A DNA stretch of 64,000 bases from Sorangium sp025924095 (GCF_051521505.1 NZ_CP150356.1:10292001-10356000), one strand, 5' to 3'. Positions 1 through 8,230 are shown, numbered from the stretch's first letter. Numbers and translations are program-made. Notes: a model not told the origin generated them from the letters alone.

Positions 1-24
1 AGCTTCGAGAGAGTGGATGCCCAC
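1..24 (-). CDS. Possible first codons of a third orphan toxin module (partial, runs off left edge)
   Basis: The eight codons from a GTG at 24 down to base 1 read MGIHSLEA. They match the first residues MGIHSLGA of the truncated toxin module that starts at 3715, and both sit the same distance downstream of the hairpin repeat. This suggests that another toxin module begins here and continues beyond the window. No convincing ribosome-binding site precedes the GTG in either copy, so the start codon, and even expression, is uncertain. The rest of the gene cannot be seen. Confidence 0.4.
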
Positions 25-65
25 CCCCGGTCCGTGCTCGGCGCTTCGCGCCTGCGCGCGGCCCG

Positions 66-104
66 CCCCTCCCTAATCGCGCGCTCCGCGCGCTCAGGGA
101 GGGG
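66..104 (-). terminator. Hairpin at the end of the 171-2318 immunity pair
   Basis: CCCCTCCCT (66-74) pairs perfectly with AGGGAGGGG (96-104). Inside, GCGCGC pairs with GCGCGC around a three-base turn, so the whole element can fold as one long stem. It lies about 65 bases past the stop at 171. No T-run follows on the minus strand, so a terminator role is inferred from position and stability. A recombination or RNA-processing site is an alternative. Confidence 0.5.
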
Positions 105-170
105 TGCGCCGTCCAGCGCGTGCGCGCCCGGGTGCGACGCCCGGAGAACAGAGAGCATGCGCGGCCTCTG

Positions 171-1229
171 TCATGACATCAGGCCGAGCGCGAAGAGCGC
201 GTCGGCCCAGAGCGGCCACAGCGTCCGGTACGGGTGGGTCGCCAGCACCACGCCGCCGCTCGGCAGGCGCCGGACGTGGAACCGGGCGTGGTGGACCAGG
301 AACTCGAAGTGATCGAGGGTGATCTCGACCTGCGAGAGGGGCGAGCCGTTGCCCTGCTCGTCGCGCCCCCTGAACGGGAGCGTCCGCTCGTAGATCTCGC
401 GCGCGCGCGGCTCTGCGGCGCGCCACGCGCCGTCGGGCACCTCCGCCGCCGCTTCGAGCGCCTCGAGCAGGGCGGAGGACGGCGTCGCCAGCGCCTTGAG
501 AACGGTTTCACGGGAGAGCGAGCTCGAGTGCCCGCTGCTATGTCTCAGCGCGACGCACGCCCCAGGCGGCGCGGCTTCCACCTGCGCGCGGAGCGCTTCC
601 AGCGGCAGGCCCGCGGTGCGCGACACCCTCTCCTTGTCGTGGAGGCAGATCCACGAAAGGGCGAGATCGCGCGCGATGTCGCGGGCGTCCGCGTTGTAGG
701 TGGCGCACAGGGCGACCGGGGCGAGCCAGGTTCGCGCCGTCGTGCAGCCGCCGGTCGGGACGCGCCCGCTCGCGTCCGGCGCGCAGAGGCGGAGCAGGAC
801 ATCCTCGATGTCTTCCAGCGCCATGTGCCACGCGAGCACGGCCTCGGCCTGCACGGAGCGCGGGCCCCTCCCCAGGGCGAGGTCCATGTGCATGGGGGCA
901 AAGGCCTCGATCCGGCGGCCGTGCATGTGGATGGGGCCCATCGGCTTGAGACGTTCGCTCCTGTCGGTGAAGCAGCGAAGGATGCAATGGACGAAGTGGT
1001 CGTAACTCAACGATGCGACGAAATAGGTTTCCGCGTCGGTGCGCCCGAAGTGGGCGCGGAGCATCGCGACCACCTCGTCCACGGAGGTCGTGTTGCACTC
1101 CGTGTCGCGATCCATGATCGCGCGGATAAAGTACTGTTGCTCCTTGATGAGTGCCGAGAGCGCCGCGCCGAACGCATCGACCCGCTGTGCCTCGTCACAC
1201 CAGGCGAAGAAAAACGGCCCTTCTCTCAT
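171..1229 (-). CDS. Putative immunity protein, distal member of module 2
   Basis: This 352-residue cytoplasmic-looking protein has no signal peptide or membrane segment. It is one of four paralogues in the window. All four share an N-terminal FAWCDEA..DAF motif, a central RLCAPDAS..R...G.CT block followed by CATYNA, an LSRETVLKAL block and a C-terminal THP(Y/F)R(T/S)LWPLW(A/V)DALF. It most resembles the gene at 3883-4944, which holds the same distal position behind the other toxin. GAGGAGG lies eight bases before the ATG, and 30 bases separate it from the upstream paralogue. I do not recognise the family. The immunity role is inferred from placement directly behind toxin genes and from co-duplication with them. 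Confidence 0.75.
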   Translation of the reverse strand: MREGPFFFAWCDEAQRVDAFGAALSALIKEQQYFIRAIMDRDTECNTTSVDEVVAMLRAHFGRTDAETYFVASLSYDHFVHCILRCFTDRSERLKPMGPIHMHGRRIEAFAPMHMDLALGRGPRSVQAEAVLAWHMALEDIEDVLLRLCAPDASGRVPTGGCTTARTWLAPVALCATYNADARDIARDLALSWICLHDKERVSRTAGLPLEALRAQVEAAPPGACVALRHSSGHSSSLSRETVLKALATPSSALLEALEAAAEVPDGAWRAAEPRAREIYERTLPFRGRDEQGNGSPLSQVEITLDHFEFLVHHARFHVRRLPSGGVVLATHPYRTLWPLWADALFALGLMS

Positions 1230-1259
1230 CGATCGATCCTCCTCATGAGGTAGCCTGCG

Positions 1260-2318
1260 TCAGGACAGGAGGCCGAGCACGAAGAGCGCGTCGGCCCAGA
1301 GCGGCCAGAGCGTGCGGTACGGGTGCGTGGCCAGCATGACGCCGCCGCTCGGGAGGCGGCGGACGTGGAAGGGGGCGTGCTCTTCCAGGAAGCGGGTGTG
1401 CTCGCGCGTCGTGATGGTTATCCAGAAGGCGGGTGGGACCTCCCCCGCGGCTTCGTCCTCGAGCTGGCGGCGTAGCTCCAGGAGCTCGCGCGCCTTTGGC
1501 TCGGCCACGCGCCACGCGTCGTCGGGCACCGCCGCGGCCTCGAGCGCTTCGAGTAGCGTGGCCGACGGCGTCGCGAGCGCCTTGAGCACGGTCTCTCGCG
1601 AGAGAGAACGCGTGAGCTCGCTCGTGCCTTTCATGGGCACGCGCGCGCCGCGCGGCGCGGCTTCCACACGCGCGCGGAGCGCTTCCAGCGACGTACCGGC
1701 GATGCGCGAGACGCTCTCCTTGTGGTGGAGGCTCACCCACGAGAGGGCGACGTCGCGCGCGAGCTCCGAGGCGTTCGCGTTGTAGGTCGCGCACATCTCG
1801 ACCGGGGCGCTCCAGTCCTGGTTGGTCGTGCAGGCGCCGGTCGGCACGCGCCCGCTCGCGTCCGGCGCGCAGAGGCGAAGCAGGAGTTCCGCGATGTCGC
1901 CCTGAACCAGGTGACAGGCGACCGCGGCCTCGGCCTCGACGCAGCGCGGGCCCATGCCCACGGGGATCTCGTAGGGGTAAAAATCCCACTTCCGTTCGCC
2001 CGCACTCAAGCAGAGCGGGCCCCAAGGACAGAGACGTTCGCTTTCATCGGTGTAGCACTTGAGGCCGAACAGCATGCCGCGCTCGGAGTCACTCAGGCTC
2101 ACGCCGGACAGGAGGTGAGCGTTGTTCGTTCCTCCGAAGTGGGCGCGGATCATCGCGAGCACTTCGTCCACGGAGCGTGTCCGGCACCCTTGCTGGTGGC
2201 TCATCATCAGGCTGATGAGAGCCCCCGGACTGACGAGGGCCGACAGGGCGGCGGCGAACGCGTCGAGCCGTTCTGCCTCGTCACACCACGCATAGAACCA
2301 AGGTTCTGATTCGCTCAT
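1260..2318 (-). CDS. Putative immunity protein, proximal member of module 2
   Basis: This 352-residue paralogue of the neighbouring genes carries the RLCAPDAS and WPLWADALF blocks. Its ATG overlaps the stop of the truncated toxin module by four bases (ATGA at 2315-2318), so the two should be translationally coupled. Such coupling is typical of a nuclease toxin and its cognate inhibitor. The region between about residues 60 and 140 differs most from the other three paralogues and is a reasonable place for toxin-specific contacts. No catalytic motif or export signal is visible. The family is not one I can name. Confidence 0.75.
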   Translation of the reverse strand: MSESEPWFYAWCDEAERLDAFAAALSALVSPGALISLMMSHQQGCRTRSVDEVLAMIRAHFGGTNNAHLLSGVSLSDSERGMLFGLKCYTDESERLCPWGPLCLSAGERKWDFYPYEIPVGMGPRCVEAEAAVACHLVQGDIAELLLRLCAPDASGRVPTGACTTNQDWSAPVEMCATYNANASELARDVALSWVSLHHKESVSRIAGTSLEALRARVEAAPRGARVPMKGTSELTRSLSRETVLKALATPSATLLEALEAAAVPDDAWRVAEPKARELLELRRQLEDEAAGEVPPAFWITITTREHTRFLEEHAPFHVRRLPSGGVMLATHPYRTLWPLWADALFVLGLLS

Positions 2319-3715
2319 AGCCGGATTACCATGATGAATCTATCGGAGTCTATCAAGGTCACGTTCTTGCCCGTCTTCCAGTTGAACAGGTAGCCGTCCC
2401 GAACCGTGATGTTCGGATCATTAAACTTCGCGCCCTGCTCCATGATGAGCTCGTACCGGGCCACATCTCCATCGAGCCTCCTCTTCTTCAACGCCATCAT
2501 CGCGTTCGTGAGCTGATCGCGAACCTTGCCGACATCGATCTTCCCGCCCTTGGCCTCGCTCACGATCAGCTGGTGCCCGCTGGATATCGACACGAAGTCG
2601 GGCGCCGCCCCCTCGCTACCCCCAGGGCTCGATTCCCTCGGAATGCCGACCACGTCGCGCACGGCATCGTCGCCGACCCCGACGAGCGATCGGCCGTCGT
2701 CCACCAGGAACTTGGCCGCCTTCTTCTCGAAGATGTTCACCTCGAACTTGGTGATCGCCCCGGTGAGCCCCTTGTACCCCCGGACGCGGTTCGTTTTCAC
2801 GATCTTGGCGAACGCCTCCTCGATCTCGGCGATCTCCCCGGCCACCCGGATCGCGGCCGGCCGCAGGCCGCTGCTGGTCTTGACCGCGCGCCACATCGGC
2901 CCGACCGCCCCGAGCCCGAAGCCCAGCCCCGAGAAGATCCGCTCCTCGTCGCTCAGTTCCTCTCCCGACGGCAAGCACCACGCCTTCCCGGTGACCGCCT
3001 CGCACAGGTCGAGCGCCGGCCCCACCACCGGCACGAACCCCACCCCGATGCGCGTCGTCGCGTGCACGAGCGTCTGCATCACCTCGCCGTACGCCTCGAA
3101 GCCCTCGCCGACCGTCGACATCGCCCCCGCGAACGCGCTGATCGTCTGGTAGAGCTGCGTCTGCTCCAGGTCGAGCCCGTCGCCCGTCCACTGATTCAGG
3201 CTGTCCTTCATCTGGTCCGCCAGCGCGTCGAACCGCGGCTTCAGCACCCTGTCCACTTGCGCCCGCAGGTCGGCAGGCACCGGCGAGTCCTCGAACCAGT
3301 CCGACGCATCCATGAACTGCCGCACGAACCCGGTGATCCGGTTCTGCGCCTTCAGGAACGCGTTCGTCTCCGCCAGCGACACCCCCCTCCGGTCGCGCAG
3401 CGCGATCTCCAGCGCCGCGCTGTTCGCCCGCCACGCCCTCACGTTCGCCACGAAGTCCGCCCGAAGGACCACCACCCGGCCGCTCACGTCCGCCTCGAGC
3501 GCCGCGATCACCGCGTCCGCGTACGCCGCGTACGGGTCCCTCCCCTCGTCGAACGCACCGTCCACTTCCGAGACGTCCGGCACCTCGACCCACGGCACCT
3601 CGCTCTCCCCGAGCGCGTACGCCCCCGCGTCGTCCGGGTTCCACCCCTCGGTGTTGGCCGTCGATCGGACGGCTCTGAAACGGTGGCGGATAGCTCCGAG
3701 AGAGTGGATGCCCAC
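2315..3715 (-). CDS. 5'-truncated (orphan) polymorphic toxin module with PD-(D/E)xK-like tip
   Basis: This 466-residue frame lacks the signal peptide and first about 290 residues of the full toxin at 6023-8230. From residue about 23 (GWNPDDAGAY) it is nearly identical to that protein through the pretoxin segment, which has VPVVGPALDLCEAVTG near residues 220-240 and resembles the pretoxin-TG family. The last about 170 residues have diverged. They keep an acidic helix (FEKKAAKF), PDF near residue 372 and SEAK near 385-387, the D...ExK core of restriction-like nucleases. The start is a GTG inside the 104-bp repeat with no clear ribosome-binding site, so the module may be silent until recombined into the full gene. 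Its stop overlaps the next immunity gene. Confidence 0.75.
   Translation of the reverse strand: MGIHSLGAIRHRFRAVRSTANTEGWNPDDAGAYALGESEVPWVEVPDVSEVDGAFDEGRDPYAAYADAVIAALEADVSGRVVVLRADFVANVRAWRANSAALEIALRDRRGVSLAETNAFLKAQNRITGFVRQFMDASDWFEDSPVPADLRAQVDRVLKPRFDALADQMKDSLNQWTGDGLDLEQTQLYQTISAFAGAMSTVGEGFEAYGEVMQTLVHATTRIGVGFVPVVGPALDLCEAVTGKAWCLPSGEELSDEERIFSGLGFGLGAVGPMWRAVKTSSGLRPAAIRVAGEIAEIEEAFAKIVKTNRVRGYKGLTGAITKFEVNIFEKKAAKFLVDDGRSLVGVGDDAVRDVVGIPRESSPGGSEGAAPDFVSISSGHQLIVSEAKGGKIDVGKVRDQLTNAMMALKKRRLDGDVARYELIMEQGAKFNDPNITVRDGYLFNWKTGKNVTLIDSDRFIMVIRL
2880..3651 (-). repeat. Pretoxin-coding duplication, copy 1
   Basis: This stretch is nearly identical at the nucleotide level to 6600-7363, with scattered single-base differences. 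Similarity drops abruptly on both sides, at the tip-coding side near 2880 and where GWNPDD begins near 3651. It corresponds to the shared pretoxin part of the two toxins and would act as a homology arm for exchanging toxin tips. Confidence 0.85.
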
Positions 3716-3795
3716 CCCCGGCCCGTGCTCGGCGCTCCGCGCCTGCGCGCGGTCCGCCCCTCCCTAATCGCGCGCTCCGCGCGCTCAGGGAGGGG
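3692..3795. repeat. 104-bp direct repeat, copy B
   Basis: This is the second copy of the 1-104 repeat (four mismatches). It includes the GTG start of the truncated toxin module at 3715 and the hairpin at 3757-3795, and it separates module 1 from module 2. Confidence 0.9.
3757..3795 (-). terminator. Hairpin at the end of the 3883-6026 immunity pair
   Basis: The stem is identical to that at 66-104: CCCCTCCCT (3757-3765) pairs with AGGGAGGGG (3787-3795), with an inner GCGCGC stem. It lies about 90 bases downstream of the stop of the distal immunity gene. There is no T-run. It probably ends or attenuates the first toxin operon before the orphan module. Confidence 0.5.
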
Positions 3796-3815
3796 GGCGC
3801 CGTCTGGTATCTGCG

Positions 3816-3859
3816 GCCGGGGTGTGAAGTCCGGAGAGCCGGGGTGTGAAGTCCGGAGA
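3816..3859. repeat. 22-bp perfect tandem duplication
   Basis: Two identical 22-base units (3816-3837 and 3838-3859) sit between the hairpin and the immunity gene stop. The equivalent place near window position 130 has a single diverged unit, so this is a recent local slippage event. Confidence 0.8.
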
Positions 3860-3882
3860 AGGGAGCGGATGCACGACCTGCG

Positions 3883-4944
3883 TCAGGACATCAGGCCGAG
3901 CGCGAAGAGCGCGTCGGCCCAGAGCGGCCAGAGCGTGCGGTAGGGGTGGGTCGCCAGCAAGATGCCACCGTTCGGGAGGCGCCGGACGTGGAACCGGGCG
4001 TGATCCACCAGGAAGTAGACGTGCTCGCCCGTCAATTCCACCCAGGTGAGGGACCCGCCGCCGCGGGTGAACCCCTCACCGCGCGCCCGGGCCTGCACCG
4101 TCAGGTTGTGGATCTCCTCGGCGCGTGGCTCCGCGGCGCGCCACGCCTCGTCGGGCACATCGGCGGCGGCCACGAGCGCCTCGATCAGGGCGGAGCCCGG
4201 CATGGCCAGCGCCTTGAGGACGGTCTCGCGGGAGAGCGGGATCGAGCGCCCGCTCTTGTCCGTCGGAACCACGCGCGCCCCGGCCGGCGCGGCGTCAATA
4301 CGCGCGTGCAGCGCCTCCAGCGACATGCCCGCGATCAACGAGACCTTTTCCTTGTCGTGGAGGCTGACCCACGACAGGGCCAGATCGCGCGCGATGTCGC
4401 GGGCGTCCGCGTTGTACGTCGCGCACATCGAGACCGGCGCGAGCCAGGTCCACGCGCTCGTGCAGCCGCCGGTCGAGACGCGCCTGCTCGCGTCGGGCGC
4501 GCAGAGGCGGAGCAGCAGGTCCTCGAGGTAGTCCAGAACGATGTGCCACGTGAGCTCGGCTTCCGCCTCCACGGAGCGCGGTCCGCTGCCCAGGGCGAGG
4601 TACAAATCCAGCGGGAGAATGTCCGCCATGTCGGCAGAGACCAGGTGGATGGGGCCCCTCGGCTTGAGACGTTCGCTCTTGCCGGTGAAGCAGCGATAGT
4701 GGCCATAGAATGAGCGCCGGTCGTCGAGCTCCATGGCGAAGTAGGTGTCGGCATCGGTGCGTCCGAAGTGGGCGCGGATCATCGCGACCGCCTCGTCCAC
4801 GAAGTTCACGGTGCGATCCACGTCGGAGCCCATCGTCACGCTGATATACCTCCCCGGGATCACGAGCGCCGGCAACGCCGCCGCGAACGCGTCGACCCGC
4901 TCTGCCTCGTCACACCAGGCGAAGAAGTACGGCCCTGGTTTCAT
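3883..4944 (-). CDS. Putative immunity protein, distal member of module 1
   Basis: This 353-residue cytoplasmic-looking paralogue carries the RLCAPDAS, CATYNADARDIARDLALSW and C-terminal WPLWADALFALGLMS blocks. The frame stays open far upstream, but I place the start at the ATG at 4944. There the sequence begins MKPGPYFFAWCDEAERVDAF, as the paralogues do, and GAGGGTG lies about eight bases upstream. It follows the proximal immunity gene after 29 bases and is the last gene of the complete toxin operon. It is closest to the protein at 171-1229. The immunity function is inferred from context only. Confidence 0.75.
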   Translation of the reverse strand: MKPGPYFFAWCDEAERVDAFAAALPALVIPGRYISVTMGSDVDRTVNFVDEAVAMIRAHFGRTDADTYFAMELDDRRSFYGHYRCFTGKSERLKPRGPIHLVSADMADILPLDLYLALGSGPRSVEAEAELTWHIVLDYLEDLLLRLCAPDASRRVSTGGCTSAWTWLAPVSMCATYNADARDIARDLALSWVSLHDKEKVSLIAGMSLEALHARIDAAPAGARVVPTDKSGRSIPLSRETVLKALAMPGSALIEALVAAADVPDEAWRAAEPRAEEIHNLTVQARARGEGFTRGGGSLTWVELTGEHVYFLVDHARFHVRRLPNGGILLATHPYRTLWPLWADALFALGLMS

Positions 4945-4973
4945 CCTTGGTTCACCCTCATGAGGTTGCTGGG

Positions 4974-6026
4974 TCAGGGCATCAGGCCGAGCGAGAAGAG
5001 CGCGTCGACCCAGAGCGGCCAGAGCGAGCGGAACGGGTGGGTCGCCAGGATCACGCCGCCGCCCGCGAGGCGGCGCACGTGAAAAGGCGCGTGCTTTCGG
5101 AGGAAGCGGACGTGGGCGCGCGTGTCCGTGTGCACCTGCCACGTCGGCGGGCCTTCGCCCGTCTCCGCGATCTCGCTCGTCAGCGCCAGGATCTCTCTCG
5201 CGCGCGGCTCGGCGGCGCGCCACGCCTCGTCGGGCGCCGCCGCGGCCTCGAGCGCCTCCAGCAGGGCGGAGGGCGGCGTTGCCAGCGCCTTGAGGACGGT
5301 CTCGCGGGAGAGGGAGTGTGCGCGGTCGCTTCCGCCCTTGAGCGGGATGCGCGCCCCGGCCGGCGCGGCTTCCACCCGCGCGCGGAGCGCTTCCAGCGAC
5401 AGGCCCGCGTTGCGCGATACCATCTCCTTGTCGTGGCGCTGCAGCCACGAGAGGGCGAGATCGCGCGCGATGTCCCGCGCGTCCGCGTTGTACGTCGCGC
5501 ACATGCGCACCGGTGCGATCCAGTCTCCTGCGTTCGTGCATGCGCCGGTGCGGACGCGGCCGCTCGCGTCCGGCGCGCAGAGGCGGAGCAGGAGGTCCTC
5601 GAGGTCATCCCGGAGCAGGTGCCACGCGACCGCGGCCTCGGCCTCGATCGAGCGCGGGCCCCTGCCCCAGGCGAGCTCGAGGAGAGAGCAGAGAAACGTA
5701 CGCTGGTCGCACGTGGTCATGTGGATGGGGCCGGCCGAGATGTCACGAGCGGCCTCTTCGGTGTAACAGTGGCAGCTGCAACCGAAGAGGCGCTTGGTGC
5801 CGCCCAGCACGACGTCGAGGCCTGCTCCACCGGAAGGACCTGCGGCGAACTCGGTTCGGATCATCGCGACCGCCTCGTCCATGGAGGTCGTGTAGAATAG
5901 GCCGCCGTCTGTCATCATGCTGATACGAGTCCCTGGATGCATGAGCGCCGGCAGCGCCGCCAGGAACGCGTCGAGCGTCTCTGCCGCATCACACCCGGCG
6001 AAGAACGACGGCCCTGATTCACTCAT
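4974..6026 (-). CDS. Putative immunity protein, proximal member of module 1
   Basis: This 350-residue protein begins at an ATG that overlaps the stop of the full-length toxin (ATGA at 6023-6026). It has the family blocks FFAGCDAAETLDAF, RLCAPDASGRV, CATYNADARDIARD and THPFRSLWPLWVDALF, and no export signal. Translational coupling to a secreted nuclease-type toxin strongly suggests that it protects the producer cytoplasm. The region before the RLCAPDAS block is richer in cysteine and glycine than in the other paralogues, as expected if recognition surfaces track the toxin tip. Confidence 0.75.
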   Translation of the reverse strand: MSESGPSFFAGCDAAETLDAFLAALPALMHPGTRISMMTDGGLFYTTSMDEAVAMIRTEFAAGPSGGAGLDVVLGGTKRLFGCSCHCYTEEAARDISAGPIHMTTCDQRTFLCSLLELAWGRGPRSIEAEAAVAWHLLRDDLEDLLLRLCAPDASGRVRTGACTNAGDWIAPVRMCATYNADARDIARDLALSWLQRHDKEMVSRNAGLSLEALRARVEAAPAGARIPLKGGSDRAHSLSRETVLKALATPPSALLEALEAAAAPDEAWRAAEPRAREILALTSEIAETGEGPPTWQVHTDTRAHVRFLRKHAPFHVRRLAGGGVILATHPFRSLWPLWVDALFSLGLMP

Positions 6027-8230
6027 AGCTGGGTCACCTTGATGGGGTGATTGAATCCTTTCAGGGTCACCTTCTTGCGCGTCTTTGTGTTGAAGAGGTA
6101 CCCATCCTTGACGGCATAGGTATCTTTCGGCTTGAATTTCGCACCGCGCGTCATGATGAGCTCGACATGCTCGACATCCCCCGCGACTCCCTTCTTCCGT
6201 AGCCCCTCCATCCCGTTCGACAACTGCTTGAACACATCGTCTAGCTCAACCGGGTTGCCCCCTTTCACTTCGCTCACGATCAGCTTCTGCCCGCGGGTGA
6301 CCGTCACGAAGTCAGGAGCCTTCCCACCGGACATGCCGGGGAGCGACTCGTCTGGAAGGCCGAGCATCTTGCGCACGCCGCCGTCTCCGACGCCGAGGAG
6401 CGCCCGCTCGTCGCGGGTCATGAAACTGATCGCCGCCTTCTCGAAGGTGTTGAACCCGTTCTTCGTGACGTGCCCCTCCAGCGTCTTGTACCCGCGGAGC
6501 CTCCATACCTCGAACCCCTTGACAACGACCTTATCGACCTCCGCGATCTCCCCGGCGATCCGGATCCCACGCGGCGGTAGCGCGCCGGCGGCAGCAACGC
6601 CGTGCCAGATGTGCCCGACCGCCCCGAGCCCGAAGCCCAGCCCCGAGAAGATCCGCTCCTCGTCGCTGAGCTCTCGCCCCGACGGCACACACCACTCCTT
6701 GCCCGTTACCGCCTCGCACAGGTCGAGCGCCGGCCCGACCACCGGCACGAACCCCACCCCGATGCGCGTCGTCGCGTGCACCAGCGTCTGCATCACCTCG
6801 CCGTACGCCTCGAAGCCCTCGCCTACGGTCGACATCGCCCCCGCGAACGCGCTGATCGTCTGGTAGAGCTGCGTCTGCTCCAGGTCGAGCCCGTCCCCCG
6901 TCCACTGGTTCAGGCTGTCCTTCATCTGATCCGCGAGCACATCGAACCGCGGCTTGAGCACCCTGTCCACCTGCGCCCGCAGGTCCGGCGGCACCGGCGA
7001 GTCCTCGAACCAGTCCGACGCATCCATGAACTGCCGCACGAACCCGGTGATCCGGTTCTGCGCCTTCAGGAACGCGTTCGTCTCCGTCAGCGACACCCCC
7101 ATCCGATCGCGCAGCGCGATCTCCAGCGCCGCGCTGTTCGCCCGCCACGCCCTCACGTTCGCCACGAAGTCCGCCCGAAGGACCACCACCCGACCGCTGA
7201 CGTCCGCCTCCAGCGCCGCGATCACCGCGTCCGCGTACGCCGCGTACGGGTCCCTCCCCTCGTCGAACGCCCCGTCCACTGCCGAGATGTCCGGCACCTC
7301 GACCCACGGCACCTCGCTCTCCCCGAGCGCGTACGCCCCCGCGTCGTCCGGGTTCCACCCCTCGTCGCGCGCGTCCTGCGTCGCCAGGTCCGCCACCTCG
7401 TCCGCCTGCGCGCCGAACTCGTCCATCAGCCGCGCGAGCTCGTCCTCGAGATCGCTGACGCTCTTCTTCAGATCGTCGACGAGCTGCTCCATCGCGGCGC
7501 GCGTCTCCGCGCCGACCGCGTCCTTGTACCGGTCGAGGATCGCGTCGAGATCGGTCCTCGAGATCTCGTCGAGCGGCCGGCTGACCAGGTCCTTCAGCTC
7601 GGTGTCGAGCTGCTGGAGCAGGTCCATCTTCTCCGCCAGGCGCGCCACCCGCGGGGCGTTCGCCACGAGCGCCTTGCGCTCCTTGGCGATCTCGGCGAGC
7701 AGGATCTCGATGTCGCGCGCGAGCGCCGGGTTGATCTCCGCGAGGCTCAGGTCGAGGGTCGTGTCGCCGGAGAACGCCACCCCGCGCCGCCGGACGTCGA
7801 AGAGCGGCTTGTTCAGCCCGAGCGGCACCGACACGAGGTTCACCACCTCGCGCGCGTTGACGCAGGTGTTGTCGCCCCCCTCCCTGCTGACGTGGAAGTG
7901 GAAGTCGTTCATGCCCATCCCGAGCAGCACCGAATCGAACGCCGCCTCCATCCGATTGCTCTCCGAGCCGTCGTCATGGAACGCGAACTCGCCCGGGACC
8001 TCGTAGGTGGGAAGCGGCGTATCGTTCACGCGGAAGTACGCCGCTCCAGGGTTGAGGAGCTCGGGGGTGAGGCACCCCGGGTTGAACTGGGTGGAGACCC
8101 AGTCGAGGGTGTACGACGTGCCGGCCCACGCGAACGACGGCGACACCACCGCCAGCGCTGTGACCAGCACGAGCCTCTGGAACACCGCGGCGCTCCAGCG
8201 GCGCCGCGCAACCTTCTTCGTCCGGCTCAT
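6023..8230 (-). CDS. Secreted polymorphic toxin: signal peptide, coiled coil, pretoxin-TG-like segment, PD-(D/E)xK-like tip
   Basis: This 735-residue protein has an N-terminal basic stretch and hydrophobic core ending in SFAWA, a type I signal peptide without a lipobox cysteine. Residues about 40-170 are of unknown fold; residues about 175-290 are charged and heptad-like. The part from GWNPDDAGAY (about 290) to about 555 is shared with the orphan module. Near residues 490-545 is VPVVGPALDLCEAVTG followed by LSDEERIFSGLGFG, resembling pretoxin-TG domains that precede toxin tips. The last about 170 residues carry PDF (about 640) and SEVKGG (E about 652, K about 654), a restriction-endonuclease-like core. 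Its ATG overlaps the stop of the lipoprotein gene, with GGAGGGG just upstream, and its stop overlaps the immunity gene. Nuclease activity is inferred. Confidence 0.8.
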   Translation of the reverse strand: MSRTKKVARRRWSAAVFQRLVLVTALAVVSPSFAWAGTSYTLDWVSTQFNPGCLTPELLNPGAAYFRVNDTPLPTYEVPGEFAFHDDGSESNRMEAAFDSVLLGMGMNDFHFHVSREGGDNTCVNAREVVNLVSVPLGLNKPLFDVRRRGVAFSGDTTLDLSLAEINPALARDIEILLAEIAKERKALVANAPRVARLAEKMDLLQQLDTELKDLVSRPLDEISRTDLDAILDRYKDAVGAETRAAMEQLVDDLKKSVSDLEDELARLMDEFGAQADEVADLATQDARDEGWNPDDAGAYALGESEVPWVEVPDISAVDGAFDEGRDPYAAYADAVIAALEADVSGRVVVLRADFVANVRAWRANSAALEIALRDRMGVSLTETNAFLKAQNRITGFVRQFMDASDWFEDSPVPPDLRAQVDRVLKPRFDVLADQMKDSLNQWTGDGLDLEQTQLYQTISAFAGAMSTVGEGFEAYGEVMQTLVHATTRIGVGFVPVVGPALDLCEAVTGKEWCVPSGRELSDEERIFSGLGFGLGAVGHIWHGVAAAGALPPRGIRIAGEIAEVDKVVVKGFEVWRLRGYKTLEGHVTKNGFNTFEKAAISFMTRDERALLGVGDGGVRKMLGLPDESLPGMSGGKAPDFVTVTRGQKLIVSEVKGGNPVELDDVFKQLSNGMEGLRKKGVAGDVEHVELIMTRGAKFKPKDTYAVKDGYLFNTKTRKKVTLKGFNHPIKVTQL
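6600..7363 (-). repeat. Pretoxin-coding duplication, copy 2
   Basis: This is the counterpart of 2880-3651 within the full-length toxin gene. Long runs are identical apart from isolated third-position changes. The boundaries coincide with the pretoxin segment, not with gene ends. Confidence 0.85.

Larger units (their letters stand above)
1..104. repeat. 104-bp direct repeat, copy A (downstream of immunity pair)
   Basis: Bases 1-104 match 3692-3795 at 100 of 104 positions by direct comparison (mismatches at 5, 31, 46 and 62). Each copy lies just downstream of an immunity pair, and copy B also holds the start of the truncated toxin. The repeat contains the hairpin at 66-104. It marks the junction between array units. 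Confidence 0.9.

Noticed and set aside
3715..5541. A long upstream extension of the immunity gene at 3883 (552 codons)
   Set aside because: The part before 4944 is antisense-like composition inside the next gene. The paralogues all start at the equivalent of 4944, where a ribosome-binding site is present.
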